NCBI RefSeq assembly: GCF_000015645.1
Contig: NC_008816.1
Span: 434,001-498,000, forward strand
Origin: Prochlorococcus marinus str. AS9601
Lineage (GTDB): Bacteria; Cyanobacteriota; Cyanobacteriia; PCC-6307; Cyanobiaceae
Direction: 5' to 3'
Length of the DNA stretch: 64,000 bases
The position numbers and the translations under genes were made by a program. The notes under the pieces are model-generated. The model saw nothing but the letters and a program-made list of their open reading frames with translations. It was not told the DNA's origin and did not search any database. Shown piece by piece: positions 1-9,773 of the stretch. Every line of letters begins with the position of its first letter. The stretch's first letter is position 1.

Positions 1-45
1 AATATAAATTAATAAAAAATATATTTAATTTTTTAAATTTAGTTT

Positions 46-648
46 TTATAAAAGATACAAGATAATAAATAAAATAACCCATATTCCATCTACAAAATGC
101 CAGTACAATTCAACAGCTTCTAAGGGGAACATATTTTGACTAGTTAATCTTCCGCCATTGATTCTCGATTGCCAAGCAATAATTAAAATCATTAAAGTTC
201 CTAAAGTGACATGTAATCCATGAAAACCAGTAAGAGCATAAAAAGTACTTGCAAATAAATTATCGGTTAATCCAAAAGGTAAATGAAAATATTCAAATAA
301 TTGACATATTAAAAATATAATGCCAAGAGAAGCAGTAATAAATAACCATTTTTGGGAATCAGAGTTTTTATCTTTTAAAAGTGCTTTGCCTGCTTTATGG
401 AAAGTTGCACTACTAACAAGTAACAAAATCGTATTTAGTGTAGGTATTGGTAGTTCTAATTCATAAATAGCACCATCAGGTAATGGATTTACTGCTTTAT
501 AAGTTAGATAAGCAGCAAAGAATCCAGCAAAAGTCATTCCGTCCGCAATTAGGAAAGTTACAAGACCAAACATTCTGAAGTCTTCATGTGTTTCATTAAC
601 TTCAGAATTATTTTTTTGAATTTCTTTTGAGCTATCTAGAGTTGTCAT
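46..648 (-). CDS. ctaE: cytochrome c oxidase subunit III
   Basis: Subunit III of the aa3-type terminal oxidase, a membrane protein that stabilises the catalytic core. The 200-residue length is normal for the short cyanobacterial form. Seen: several hydrophobic helices, a GFHGLHV motif at 141-147 and the family signature YWHFVDGIW at 182-190. It is the last gene of ctaC-ctaD-ctaE and its ATG lies directly after the ctaD stop, so translation is probably coupled. The 45 bases downstream, at the window edge, are AT-rich without a recognisable gene. Confidence 0.96.
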   Translation of the reverse strand: MTTLDSSKEIQKNNSEVNETHEDFRMFGLVTFLIADGMTFAGFFAAYLTYKAVNPLPDGAIYELELPIPTLNTILLLVSSATFHKAGKALLKDKNSDSQKWLFITASLGIIFLICQLFEYFHLPFGLTDNLFASTFYALTGFHGLHVTLGTLMILIIAWQSRINGGRLTSQNMFPLEAVELYWHFVDGIWVILFIILYLL

Positions 649-2274
649 TTATTTTTGTTCATAAATTTCTTTACCATAACCATAAGGTTCTTCAACTAAT
701 GGAGCTTCTCCTTCCCAATTTTCCACTGGAGGTGGAGAAGATGTTAACCATTCAGGTGTAAGAGCGTTCCAAGGGTTATCTCCAGCATCTTTCCCATTCC
801 TCACGCTAATGATTACATTTATTAAAAAAGGAATTGTACTTATAGCCATCAAAAGAGCCCCAAGGCTACTAATTTGATTTACAAACTGGAATTGAGGATC
901 ATATTCTGCAACTCTTCTTGGCATTCCATTTAAACCAAGCCAATGTTGAGGAGCAAAGCACAAGTTAAATCCAATAAAGGTAATGATAAAATGTAAAATT
1001 CCTAATTTTTCATTGAGCATTTTTCCAGTTACTTTGGGGAACCAATGATAAATTGAAGAGAAAATAATAAAAACAGTCCCTCCATAAACTATGTAATGAA
1101 AATGGGCTACAACGAAATAGGTATCATGTACGTGAATATCGAAAGGTACCTGTGCCAAAGCAACTCCTGTAATACCTCCAAAAACAAAATTTATAATAAA
1201 TCCGCAAGAGAATAGTATTGCACTATTGATGGAAATTTTACCTCCCCATAATGTTGCAACCCAGTTGAAAAATTTTATACCTGTTGGAACAGCAATAAAT
1301 GCTGTTGCGATAGTAAAGAATAATCTCATCCAAGGGGGCGTTCCACTGGTAAACATGTGATGCGCCCAAACAACTAAACCTAAAACTACTATCCCCATTA
1401 TTGAAAAAACCATTGTTGTATATCCAAAAAGTGGTTTTCTAGCATGTACAGGAAGTATTTCACTAACTAATCCAAAGGCAGGAAGGACCATTATGTACAC
1501 AGCTGGATGAGAATAAAACCAAAATAAATGCTGATAAACTACGACATTGCCACCTAAAACAGGATTGAAAAAACCTGTATTAGCAATGATATCGAAGCTA
1601 AGTAGAATTAAAGTGCCTGCTAAAACAGGAGTTGACAAAACAACTAATAGACTTGTTCCAAGCATTGCCCAACAATACATTGGCAATTGCATAAGTTTTA
1701 ATCCTGGTCTTCTTAATTTGATAATGGTCGCTATAAAGTTTATTCCACCAAATATAGAGCTGCCTCCAAGTAATAGAACGCTAAGAATCCAAATAATTTG
1801 TCCCGATTGAGGCGTAGTTATGCTCAAAGGAGGATAAGCCGTCCATCCAGCCTGAGCAGCACCCTCAACAAAATAGCTTGCTACCAGCATCAAACCTGAA
1901 GGAGGAATTAACCAAAAAGCTACTGCATTTAATCTTGGGAATGCCATATCTCTCGCACCTACATAAAATGGAATCAAATAATTTCCAAAAGCCCCGTTGA
2001 CTACAGGAACTATCCACAGGAATATCATTATTGTTCCGTGTAAAGTTAAAACTTGGTTATAAACATCTCTTGGCATGAAATCAGACATTGGACTAGCTAG
2101 TTCAATTCTTATAGCGCTCGCTAAGGTTCCTCCTATTAAGTAGAAGAGAAAACCACAAACCAAGTATTGTATCCCAATTACTTTATGATCAAGGCTAAAA
2201 CTAAAGTATCTAAGCCAGCCTTTAGGTTGAAGGCTTTCATTATTAGTTTTTTGTGGATCAATTGATATTGTCAT
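649..2274 (-). CDS. ctaD: cytochrome c oxidase subunit I
   Basis: Catalytic subunit of the respiratory oxidase, carrying heme a and the heme a3-CuB centre where O2 is reduced. All expected metal ligands are visible: H79 (heme a), H256 with Y260 in YSHPAVY (CuB and the cross-linked Tyr), H305/H306 (CuB), and H391 and H393 in AHFHY (hemes a3 and a). The 541-residue length with about twelve hydrophobic segments is standard. The start overlaps the ctaC stop by 4 bases, indicating one operon. In cyanobacteria this enzyme shares electron donors with photosynthesis. Confidence 0.98.
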   Translation of the reverse strand: MTISIDPQKTNNESLQPKGWLRYFSFSLDHKVIGIQYLVCGFLFYLIGGTLASAIRIELASPMSDFMPRDVYNQVLTLHGTIMIFLWIVPVVNGAFGNYLIPFYVGARDMAFPRLNAVAFWLIPPSGLMLVASYFVEGAAQAGWTAYPPLSITTPQSGQIIWILSVLLLGGSSIFGGINFIATIIKLRRPGLKLMQLPMYCWAMLGTSLLVVLSTPVLAGTLILLSFDIIANTGFFNPVLGGNVVVYQHLFWFYSHPAVYIMVLPAFGLVSEILPVHARKPLFGYTTMVFSIMGIVVLGLVVWAHHMFTSGTPPWMRLFFTIATAFIAVPTGIKFFNWVATLWGGKISINSAILFSCGFIINFVFGGITGVALAQVPFDIHVHDTYFVVAHFHYIVYGGTVFIIFSSIYHWFPKVTGKMLNEKLGILHFIITFIGFNLCFAPQHWLGLNGMPRRVAEYDPQFQFVNQISSLGALLMAISTIPFLINVIISVRNGKDAGDNPWNALTPEWLTSSPPPVENWEGEAPLVEEPYGYGKEIYEQK

Positions 2275-3074
2275 AAATTTACCTCTGGTTTTTTATTTTT
2301 GTTAAACCATTCGTTGTAATCAGATTCTTCTTCAACAATTATTGAGGCTCTCATCCCTCCATGATATGGGCCACATAATTCTGCGCAAATTATCGGATAT
2401 TTTCCTACTTTTGTAGGAGTGAAATTTAGAATAGTAGGCTGACCAGGAATAATATCCTGTTTAATTCTGAACTCTGGCACCCAAAAAGCATGAATGACGT
2501 CTTTGGATTCCATTTTCATTGATACTTTTTGATCAACAGGAACGTGTAGTTCTCCTGATATGAAATTGCCCTTGGGATAATTGAATAGAAATGCAAATTG
2601 CATAGCTGAAACTTCAATTGATAAATTATTTATTGCTATTTCATTATCAGAAGTTTGACTTATTCCAGCCCATATTTTTTCAGAATTAGAACTCATCATA
2701 TCGTGGTTATGATTTAGTTCTTTCATCCCTCCCATTCGATCGTAGATGTTGTAGCTATATAGACCTATTAACAAAACAATTATTGAAGGAATTATTGTCC
2801 ATACAATTTCTAAGCTTAAATTCCCCTCTAAAGCTATACCATCTCCTATCTGATTATTTCTTTTTCTGAACTTAAATAAGCTATAAATAACAGCTATAGT
2901 CATACCTATAAAAATAATTAATCCAATAATGAAAAGAATTTTAAAAAGTTCATCGTAAATTGGTGCATTAATACTTGCTTCAGCTGGAAGCAAATTTACA
3001 TTAAAACCAATCCAAAAAGATATAGCAAAAACGAATGAAATAATTAGTATTAAATAAATGTTTTTATTTAACAA
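2271..3074 (-). CDS. ctaC: cytochrome c oxidase subunit II
   Basis: Accepts electrons from cytochrome c or plastocyanin through the binuclear CuA site and passes them to subunit I. The C-terminal cupredoxin domain keeps every CuA ligand: H195, then C230-x-E232-x-C234-xxx-H238-xx-M241. Three hydrophobic segments lie near residues 4-28, 44-66 and 92-108; the first could be a signal sequence. First gene of ctaCDE. It diverges from ctaA across 215 bases that must hold both promoters. A His/Met-containing stretch (NHNHDMM, 121-127) sits between the anchor and the cupredoxin domain. Confidence 0.97.
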   Translation of the reverse strand: MLNKNIYLILIISFVFAISFWIGFNVNLLPAEASINAPIYDELFKILFIIGLIIFIGMTIAVIYSLFKFRKRNNQIGDGIALEGNLSLEIVWTIIPSIIVLLIGLYSYNIYDRMGGMKELNHNHDMMSSNSEKIWAGISQTSDNEIAINNLSIEVSAMQFAFLFNYPKGNFISGELHVPVDQKVSMKMESKDVIHAFWVPEFRIKQDIIPGQPTILNFTPTKVGKYPIICAELCGPYHGGMRASIIVEEESDYNEWFNKNKKPEVNL

Positions 3075-3289
3075 TTGATCTCTAAAAAGTTGGATTTATA
3101 TTCTCAAGATATTCAATTTTTTTAATCCTGCACTCTTTGTTAAAAGAAAAACATTTAAATTCACAACTTCTTAAGATTTATGAAATAAAAGGCGTATTAT
3201 TAATAACTTTTTAGAGTTAATTGTCAGGGAAAAAAGATTAAATTAGTAAATTATTTTTTAAATTAAACATATTAATTTTTAATTAATGT

Positions 3290-4264
3290 TTGGTTTTTGA
3301 ATCTAATTTATTATGCAAAATAATAGGTTTTATCCATTTGATTAATAACCAATTATATAAATCAAAATATCTGACAATTTTTAAAAGGTTGGGAAGTCAT
3401 AGTGTATTTGCACTTATCGCACTAATCGTAATTGGAGGCGCTACGAGAGTTATGGAGGCAGGACTTGCCTGTCCAGATTGGCCATTATGTTATGGATCTT
3501 TTTTGCCTTTTAAACATATGAACCTAAGAGTATTTCTAGAGTGGTTTCATCGTCTAGATGCTTTTCTGGTTGGAATATTAATTTTTTTTAAATTTGCTCT
3601 TTCAATTATTTGGAAAAATGAAATTCCAAATTGGTTACCTAAAACTTATTCATTATTACTTTTTCTCGTTATTGTCCAAGGATCCTTTGGTGCTTTAACA
3701 GTAATAAACCTGCTTGATTCATATACTGTTACTGGCCATCTTTTAATAGCTTTTCTACTTCTCATTACAACAATTTCAATAAATCAAAATTTAGAAAATG
3801 ACGACATTGAAGAGCCATTAATTTGGTGGAGATTATTATTTTTTGTTCCTCTTTTACTTACTCTGATTCAATCTTTTATAGGCGTAAGGCTTTCATCAAC
3901 CTGGTCAGCACATATTTGCTTATCTTTTAATAAACAATGTTTAATTCTAGATACTCATAAATTATTTGCTTTTCCAATTGCTTTCTCAATTTTATTGATT
4001 ATTGCTATTGCAATTTATAAGAGAAGTTTGCTTAATAAAAATTGGAAATATCTCACAACACTTATTTTTCTCTTATTTTCCCAAATTACTTTGGGTGTTT
4101 TAAGTCTTAAAACAAATTTGAATGAACCTATTTTTATTATCGGTCACCAACTTAATGCCTCATTATTTATTGCGATATTAACAACATTAATTTTTAGAAA
4201 TCCTTTTACCAAAAAAGGTCTAAACCACTCCCTTAATCCCCAAACGGTCGGTATCAACTCATGA
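3290..4264 (+). CDS. ctaA: heme A synthase (COX15/CtaA family)
   Basis: Converts heme O to heme A for the oxidase encoded divergently upstream. Seen: a polytopic membrane protein with the paired conserved His segments of the family ([32 protein letters not shown]) and the [17 protein letters not shown] region near the first helix. The start is uncertain: no in-frame ATG precedes the first helix. The longest reading begins with TTG at 3290; another TTG at 3338 would give a 308-residue protein closer to the size I expect for this family. Its stop overlaps ctaB by 4 bases. Confidence 0.93.
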   Translation: MVFESNLLCKIIGFIHLINNQLYKSKYLTIFKRLGSHSVFALIALIVIGGATRVMEAGLACPDWPLCYGSFLPFKHMNLRVFLEWFHRLDAFLVGILIFFKFALSIIWKNEIPNWLPKTYSLLLFLVIVQGSFGALTVINLLDSYTVTGHLLIAFLLLITTISINQNLENDDIEEPLIWWRLLFFVPLLLTLIQSFIGVRLSSTWSAHICLSFNKQCLILDTHKLFAFPIAFSILLIIAIAIYKRSLLNKNWKYLTTLIFLLFSQITLGVLSLKTNLNEPIFIIGHQLNASLFIAILTTLIFRNPFTKKGLNHSLNPQTVGINS

Positions 4265-5262
4265 ACAGTAGTAACTTAGAAAACTTGAACTATAAATCTT
4301 CAATTAGGGATGAAGTTGTACCTTCAAGAAAAAAATTAACTTTGCCGCCTTGGCTTGAAGTAGCAAAACCTAGATTAATACCACTTTTACTGGCCACAAC
4401 TTTAGGAGGAATGGCTTTAACAGAAGAATGGCCTTTGTCTTCCCCGAAACTTATCTGCACTCTAGGAGGAGGCGCTTTGGCAGCAGCAGCAGCAGGAGCT
4501 CTTAATTGCTTGTGGGAAATGGAATTAGATAAAAGGATGACAAGAACAAGCAAAAGGGCCTTGCCAGCTGGAAAGTTGTCATCTGAGACTGTATTTTTAG
4601 CCGCCGTTTCATGTACTTTGGCAGCTTCGATGCTTTTAGTAAGTGGTGTAAATTATTTGGCTGCGGGTTTAACTCTTCTTGGTTTATTTAGCTACGTAAT
4701 TTTATATACAGTTATTTTGAAACCTCGTACAACAAAAAACATTGTTTTCGGAGGAGTTGCTGGTGCGATACCACCCTTAGTTGGAGCGTCTGCTGCCACA
4801 GGGCATGTAGGTCTTAGTGGTTGGTGGTTGTTTGGTTTAGTAATGTTATGGACCCCAGCTCATTTTTGGGCACTTGCAATTTTGTTGAAGGATGATTACG
4901 CATCTGTTGGTATTCCTATGCTCCCTTCTGTTAAAGGATCTGTTTTTACTGCTAAAGCGATTTCCCGTTACGGATGGGCAACAGTTTTAATGAGTATTAT
5001 GGGAGTCTTTGCTCTACCTGAAGGGGGTCTTTTATACGGAATTATGTTATTGCCATTTAATGGAAGACTTTTGCAATTAATAAATGAATTAAAGAAATCT
5101 CCTGATGATCTTTCTAGAGCAAAGTCTCTTTTTAGGTGGTCTATTCTCTACATGTTTGGCATTTGTCTTTTGTTATTAATTTCCAGAACCCAACTATCCG
5201 TAGAATTTGAGCAGCAATCTATGCAAATATTTTTATCTATTGTATCCCTGCTTAGTAATTAA
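4261..5262 (+). CDS. ctaB: protoheme IX farnesyltransferase (heme O synthase)
   Basis: UbiA-superfamily membrane prenyltransferase that adds a farnesyl group to protoheme to make heme O, the substrate of CtaA. Seen: the first Asp-rich prenyl-diphosphate motif region [15 protein letters not shown] followed by KRALPAG, a second conserved loop around LKPRTTKN, and about eight to nine hydrophobic helices in 333 residues. The ATGA overlap with ctaA shows translational coupling, so the two heme A enzymes are made together next to the oxidase operon. Confidence 0.96.
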   Translation: MNSSNLENLNYKSSIRDEVVPSRKKLTLPPWLEVAKPRLIPLLLATTLGGMALTEEWPLSSPKLICTLGGGALAAAAAGALNCLWEMELDKRMTRTSKRALPAGKLSSETVFLAAVSCTLAASMLLVSGVNYLAAGLTLLGLFSYVILYTVILKPRTTKNIVFGGVAGAIPPLVGASAATGHVGLSGWWLFGLVMLWTPAHFWALAILLKDDYASVGIPMLPSVKGSVFTAKAISRYGWATVLMSIMGVFALPEGGLLYGIMLLPFNGRLLQLINELKKSPDDLSRAKSLFRWSILYMFGICLLLLISRTQLSVEFEQQSMQIFLSIVSLLSN

Positions 5263-5298
5263 ATTAGATGTAAAATGTATTTTAAGTAAATAGTAAGT

Positions 5299-6318
5299 TT
5301 GATGAATTATATAAAAGTTAAAGGGCTCTCAAAATCTTATTCAGATATCAATGCATTAAAAAATTTATCAATAGAAATTGAAGCTGGCACGTTATTCGGA
5401 ATACTAGGTCCAAATGGTGCTGGCAAATCAACGCTAATAAAAATACTCGCTACTTTAATAGAGCCTGATAGTGGAGAAGTTTTTATAAATAATATTAATC
5501 TGATAAGAAATTCAAGGAAAATTAGAGAATTAATTGGTTATGTTGCCCAAGACATTGCACTTGATAAAATATTAACCGGACGAGAGCTTTTGGATTTTCA
5601 ATCAGATTTATATCACATCAACAAAAATAAAAAATTTGAAAGGATAAATAAATTAATAGATCAATTAGAAATGAATGATTGGATTGATCGTAAGTGCGGA
5701 ACTTATTCAGGGGGAATGAAAAGAAGAATAGATCTGGCAGCTGGACTTTTACATTTGCCCCAAGTATTAATTTTGGATGAACCTACAGTTGGTTTAGATA
5801 TTGAAAGTAGAAATATTATATGGCAACTTTTGAAAGATTTGAGAAATAATGGAATGACTATTATTTTAAGTAGTCATTATCTTGATGAAATAGATAAATT
5901 GGCAGACAGATTAGTGATAATTGATGATGGAAGAGTAATAGCAAAAGGGACTCCTGCAGAGCTCAAAAATAAATTAGGAGGAGATAGAGTAACTTTGAAA
6001 GTAAGAGAATTTAGTAATCAGGAAGAAGCAAAAAATATATGTCAAATTTTATCTTCAATAGATGGAATTAGTCAGATTATCATAAACGAAGCTCAAGGTT
6101 TCTCGGTAAATTTTATAGCAGAAAAGGGAAAAGATTTACTTACGAAGCTAAAAGTGGAATTGGCCTTTTCAAAGTTTGAAATTTTTTCTCTTACCCAAAG
6201 TCAGCCAAGCTTGGATGATGTGTATCTGCAGGCAACCGGGAAAACATTGTTGGATGCAGAAATTTCTATGGCAGGGAAAAGAGACCTTAAAAAAGAATCA
6301 AAGCAATCAATGCGATAA
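5299..6318 (+). CDS. ABC exporter ATP-binding protein (DrrA/ABC-2 type)
   Basis: ATPase subunit of an ABC-2 type exporter. Seen: Walker A GPNGAGKST at 37-45, the signature YSGGMKRR at 136-143, Walker B LILDEPTVGLD at about 157-167, and a C-terminal extension of about 100 residues typical of the DrrA/NodI-like group. The cognate permease follows 47 bases downstream, so they form one exporter. The substrate cannot be read from sequence; drug, lipid or polysaccharide export are all possible. The position behind ctaAB may mean co-transcription, with a 36-base gap. Confidence 0.92.
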   Translation: MMNYIKVKGLSKSYSDINALKNLSIEIEAGTLFGILGPNGAGKSTLIKILATLIEPDSGEVFINNINLIRNSRKIRELIGYVAQDIALDKILTGRELLDFQSDLYHINKNKKFERINKLIDQLEMNDWIDRKCGTYSGGMKRRIDLAAGLLHLPQVLILDEPTVGLDIESRNIIWQLLKDLRNNGMTIILSSHYLDEIDKLADRLVIIDDGRVIAKGTPAELKNKLGGDRVTLKVREFSNQEEAKNICQILSSIDGISQIIINEAQGFSVNFIAEKGKDLLTKLKVELAFSKFEIFSLTQSQPSLDDVYLQATGKTLLDAEISMAGKRDLKKESKQSMR

Positions 6319-6365
6319 AAAACTTTTGGTTAAATAACTATAATGAAAATTAATTACTGCTAATT

Positions 6366-7190
6366 ATGGAATTAAAAGAATATAATTTATTTTTTTTATA
6401 TCAAGAAACATTTGCTTTAACAAAAAGATTATTTATCCAATTAAAAAGAAGACCTTCAACTCTTTTAGCTGGAATATTACAACCCATAATTTGGCTTTTT
6501 TTATTTGGGGCATTATTCTCTAAAGCTCCTGAGGGTTTTTTACCAGGAGTTGATTCTTATGGGAATTTTTTAGGAGCGGGACTTATTGTTTTTACTGCTT
6601 TTAGCGGAGCCCTAAACTCTGGCCTTCCTTTAATGTTTGATAGAGAGTTTGGATTTCTTAATAGATTACTCGTAGCTCCTTTGACCAGTAGATTATCCAT
6701 AGTTTTATCTTCTTTTTTTTACATAACAATCCTGAGCTTTGTTCAGAGTATTGTAATAATGGTTGTTTCATACATTTTGGGTTATGGATGGCCCAACTTA
6801 TATGGTCTAGGAATTGTTTTTACAACACTTATTCTATTAGTTCTTTTTGTGACATCAATAAGTTTATGTTTAGCATTTGTTTTGCCTGGACATATTGAAT
6901 TAATCGCACTTATATTTGTGATAAACTTACCTCTTCTTTTCGCGAGCACTGCTTTAGCTCCAATCTCATTCATGCCAAATTGGCTTGGGTGGTTAGCATC
7001 ACTAAATCCATTAACTTTTGCGATTGAACCTATTAGGACTGCTTACACAGAAACTATGAATTTAGAATTAGTGGCTTTACATGCCCCATATGGTGATTTA
7101 ACTTGTAAGAGTTGTATATCAATTTTATTTTCTTTAACAGTTTTTTCCTTGATTATCATAAGGCCTCTGTTAAACAGAAAGTTAAATTAA
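6366..7190 (+). CDS. ABC-2 type exporter permease
   Basis: Membrane subunit pairing with the ATPase just upstream. Seen: about six hydrophobic helices in 274 residues, an ABC-2 transmembrane pattern with the conserved segment around NPLTFAIEPIRTAY near the C-terminal helix, and an N-terminal cytosolic amphipathic start (ALTKRLFIQLKRRP). Family knowledge puts it with DrrB/NodJ-like exporters. The next gene begins 7 bases after its stop, suggesting a three-gene unit. The substrate is unknown. Confidence 0.9.
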   Translation: MELKEYNLFFLYQETFALTKRLFIQLKRRPSTLLAGILQPIIWLFLFGALFSKAPEGFLPGVDSYGNFLGAGLIVFTAFSGALNSGLPLMFDREFGFLNRLLVAPLTSRLSIVLSSFFYITILSFVQSIVIMVVSYILGYGWPNLYGLGIVFTTLILLVLFVTSISLCLAFVLPGHIELIALIFVINLPLLFASTALAPISFMPNWLGWLASLNPLTFAIEPIRTAYTETMNLELVALHAPYGDLTCKSCISILFSLTVFSLIIIRPLLNRKLN

Positions 7191-7197
7191 TAAATTT

Positions 7198-7713
7198 ATG
7201 CTTTTAAAAAATCATCTAATAGAAGTTTTTAAAAAAGCCTCTTTAGAAAATAATATTTTGCTTAAAGAAAATATTGTTTTTAAGTGGGTCCACAGATTCG
7301 GAATTGATTCTTTAAATGATTTATTAATCCATAGTTCACTACAAAAAGAAACTCAACGTGAAGAAGAAAATCAAGAACAGATCTCTTTAATTGATGAAGT
7401 GCATGAAGAAAATCAAGAACAGATCTCTTTAATTGATGAAGTTCATGAAGAAAATCAAGAACAGATCTCTTTAATTGATGAAGTGCATGAAGAAAATCAA
7501 GAACAAATTAAGCTTGAATTATCAAAAACTTTTGAAAGTATTGAAGAAACAAAGTGGGAGTCAAATGGCCTGGGAACTTCTAGCATCAATGAAATATCTT
7601 GCAAAAATCAAAATTCTAATAAAATAAAACAATTTACTGAAACCCCAGAATTACCCCTACCTTATATTAAAAATTTAAGAAAGTGGATTAACAACGATAA
7701 AAAAGCTAGTTAG
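7198..7713 (+). CDS. unrecognised protein with 14-residue tandem repeats
   Basis: I do not recognise a family. The 171-residue soluble, acidic protein has an N-terminal part of about 55 residues (VFKKASLENN, VFKWVHRFGIDSLNDLL), then three near-identical 14-residue units EENQEQISLIDEVH plus a partial fourth at about residues 56-103, then a C-terminal part ending in PLPYIKNLRKWINNDKK. The repeats are predicted helical and acidic by composition, perhaps a spacer. The start lies 7 bases after the ABC permease stop, so it is probably co-expressed with the exporter. Its 3' end meets groEL tail to tail. Confidence 0.75.
   Translation: MLLKNHLIEVFKKASLENNILLKENIVFKWVHRFGIDSLNDLLIHSSLQKETQREEENQEQISLIDEVHEENQEQISLIDEVHEENQEQISLIDEVHEENQEQIKLELSKTFESIEETKWESNGLGTSSINEISCKNQNSNKIKQFTETPELPLPYIKNLRKWINNDKKAS
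7363..7506 (+). repeat. 42-bp in-frame tandem repeat (3 copies plus a partial fourth)
   Basis: Copies lie at 7363-7404, 7405-7446 and 7447-7488, with 18 bases of a fourth at 7489-7506. Copy 2 differs from the others by one base (gttcat instead of gtgcat). The unit is a multiple of three and encodes EENQEQISLIDEVH. Near identity at the DNA level implies recent duplication or continuing homogenisation. Confidence 0.95.
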
Positions 7714-7715
7714 CT
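7704..7715 (-). terminator. possible short terminator of groEL
   Basis: On the minus strand a 5-bp hairpin AGCTA/TAGCT with a 2-base loop lies directly after the groEL stop and is followed by six T residues (from the A run at 7699-7704). The stem is short, so the call is tentative. It overlaps the end of the convergent gene. Confidence 0.35.
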
Positions 7716-7716
7716 A

Positions 7717-9462
7717 TTACATCATACCCGGCATTCCCATGCCACCCATTCCTGGCATTCCCATGCCACCCATACCCGGCATTCCCATGCCACCCATACC
7801 CGGCATTCCCATGCCACCCATTCCTGGCATTCCCATGCCACCCATTCCTCCCATTGGATCTCCACCTGGTCCTCCAGGGGCCGCGGCTTCAGGCTCTGGA
7901 ATGTCTGCCATCGCAACTTCTGTTGTGAGGAGCATAGCTGCAATAGATACTGAATCTTGAAGAGCTAATCTTATTACTTTGGTTGGATCTAATATTCCTG
8001 AATCTTTTAAATCCTCATATTGTCCTGAATTAGCATTAAAGCCTTTGTTAAGCCTTTGAATTTCAGCGACAACTACATCACCATTAAAACCAGCATTTTT
8101 TGCTATTTGTTTGGTAGGTTCCAAAAGGGCTTCTTTAACTATATTTATCCCTGTTCTTAAATCATCTGAAGATGTTTCACTTAAATTTAAAAGGTCATCT
8201 GATATTTCAATTAAAGTTTGTCCTCCTCCAGAAACAACACCCTCTTCAATAGCAGCTTTCGTAGCATTAAGGGAATCTTCAATTCTCAACTTTTTATATT
8301 TCATCTCTGTTTCTGTAGCAGCTCCTACTTTGATAAGAGCTACTCCTCCGGCTAGTTTGGCTATCCTTTCATTGATTTTGTCCTGATCATACTCAGATTC
8401 AGTTATGTTAACTTCTCTCTTTAATTTCTCTACTCGCGCTTCAACTAAATCTTTAGTGTCTTCGAAGGCAACAATTGTAGTTTTATCCTTTGTGATAGTT
8501 ATTTTTTTTGCTTTGCCTAAATCATTAATAGATACTTTATCAAGTGTCATCGATTTATCTTCGCTAATTAACTTAGCCCCTGTAAGAATTGCAATATCTT
8601 CAAGGGCAGCTTTTCTTCTCTCACCAAATAAAGGAGCTCTCACGGAAGCTACATTTAAAACCCCACTATTCTTATTCAAAACCAGAGTAGTTAAAGCCTC
8701 TCCTTCAATATCTTCAGCAAGAATTAGAAAAGGTGAGCCCGCCTTTTGAATTTCTTCAAGTATTGGAACTAGATCAACTAAAGTTGAGATTTTTTGATCA
8801 GTTATTAATATTTTAGGGTTTTCAAGTTCACAAACTTGTCTTTCTTGGTCTGTTACGAAATATGGAGAACTATAACCTCTATCAAAAGACATTCCTTCAG
8901 TTATATCTAATTCTGTTTCTAATGATTGAGATTCTTCAACAGTTATTACACCATCTGAAGTAACAATATCCATTGCTTTCGAAATTATAGATCCAATTTC
9001 TTCATCACCTCCAGCACTAACTGTTGCAACTTTTTGGATGTCAGAACCACTTAATGAAATACTTTTGGAACTTAATTTTTCTAAGACAAAAGCTAGGCCT
9101 GCTTCCATACCTTTTTTTAACTCCATAGGGTTGGCACCAGAAGCAATATTTTTTAATCCCTCCTGAACCATCTTCTGAGTCAAAATGGTTGCTGTTGTTG
9201 TCCCATCACCAGCACTCTCTTTTGTCTTGGATGCGACTTGTTCTATTAATTTCGCACCTAAATTAGCAATAGGGTTTTCAATCTCGATCTCTTTAGCAAC
9301 TGTAGATCCATCTCTTACTATATCCGGCGAACCAAATTTCTTTTCTATTACAACGTTTTTTGCTTTTGGCCCAATAGTAACCTTTACTGCATTAGCTACA
9401 AAATTCACACCTTTTTCTAGCGCTTCTCTTGATTCATTAGAAAAATTTAACTGTTTAGCCAT
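7717..9462 (-). CDS. groL: 60 kDa chaperonin GroEL, lone copy with long GGM tail
   Basis: ATP-driven folding chamber subunit. Seen: the ATP-binding motif GDGTTTAT at 85-92 and full equatorial, intermediate and apical domains. At 581 residues it is longer than the usual 540-550; the excess is a C-terminal tail of five exact GGMGMPGM units. No groES lies beside it, so this is the monocistronic GroEL that picocyanobacteria carry in addition to a groES-groEL operon (family knowledge). I found no CIRCE element (TTAGCACTC inverted repeat) in the 131 bases upstream, so HrcA control is not apparent here. Confidence 0.97.
7723..7842 (-). repeat. 24-bp tandem repeat encoding GGMGMPGM (5 copies)
   Basis: Five consecutive 24-base units encode the Gly/Met-rich tail of GroEL. 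They differ only at synonymous third positions (for example ccc/cct within the Pro and Gly codons). In GroEL such tails project into the folding cavity; five perfect octapeptides make this one unusually long. Confidence 0.93.
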
Positions 9463-9593
9463 GTTTACTCAATCTTTAGTCTTATTCTAATCTCCCATAG
9501 AATCATTTTTAAGGGATATTTAATTAAGTGGGGAAAGCCGAATTTCTTTTCATGAGACATACAAATTAACTCAAATAAGAGTATCTTTAAGTT

Positions 9594-9773
9594 ATGGAAG
9601 AAACAAATAATCTTATTTTTACTCTTACCGCAATCCTCGCGATTGCTATGACATTAATATACTTTCCTTTAAGATTTTTCTTGACATTAACTGCTAGAAG
9701 TCGAAGACTTAAACTTTTACAGAAAATTAGAAAGTTAAGAGATGAATTGGGACAACCTTACGAAAGTACATAA
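9594..9773 (+). CDS. 59-residue membrane protein, unrecognised
   Basis: A short gene below common length cut-offs. ATG at 9594, TAA at 9771. The product has an acidic start (MEETNN), one hydrophobic helix at about 7-34 (LIFTLTAILAIAMTLIYF then RFFLTLTA) and a strongly basic amphipathic tail (ARSRRLKLLQKIRKLRDEL). It lies between divergent groEL and convergent fabG, whose stop abuts it at 9774. Clean reading frame, membrane-helix-plus-basic-tail design and tight packing support a real gene; the function is unknown. Confidence 0.72.
   Translation: MEETNNLIFTLTAILAIAMTLIYFPLRFFLTLTARSRRLKLLQKIRKLRDELGQPYEST

Noticed and set aside
3286-3300. Four-codon upstream ORF (ATG TTT GGT TTT TGA) near the ctaA start
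   Set aside because: Such short frames are frequent by chance in AT-rich DNA, and the ctaA start itself is unsettled.
7739-7960. Proline-rich plus-strand ORF opposite the groEL tail
   Set aside because: It is the antisense of the GGMGMPGM repeats and has no start signal or neighbour support of its own.
9463-9593. CIRCE/HrcA operator upstream of groEL
   Set aside because: I looked for TTAGCACTC-N9-GAGTGCTAA and near matches and saw none.
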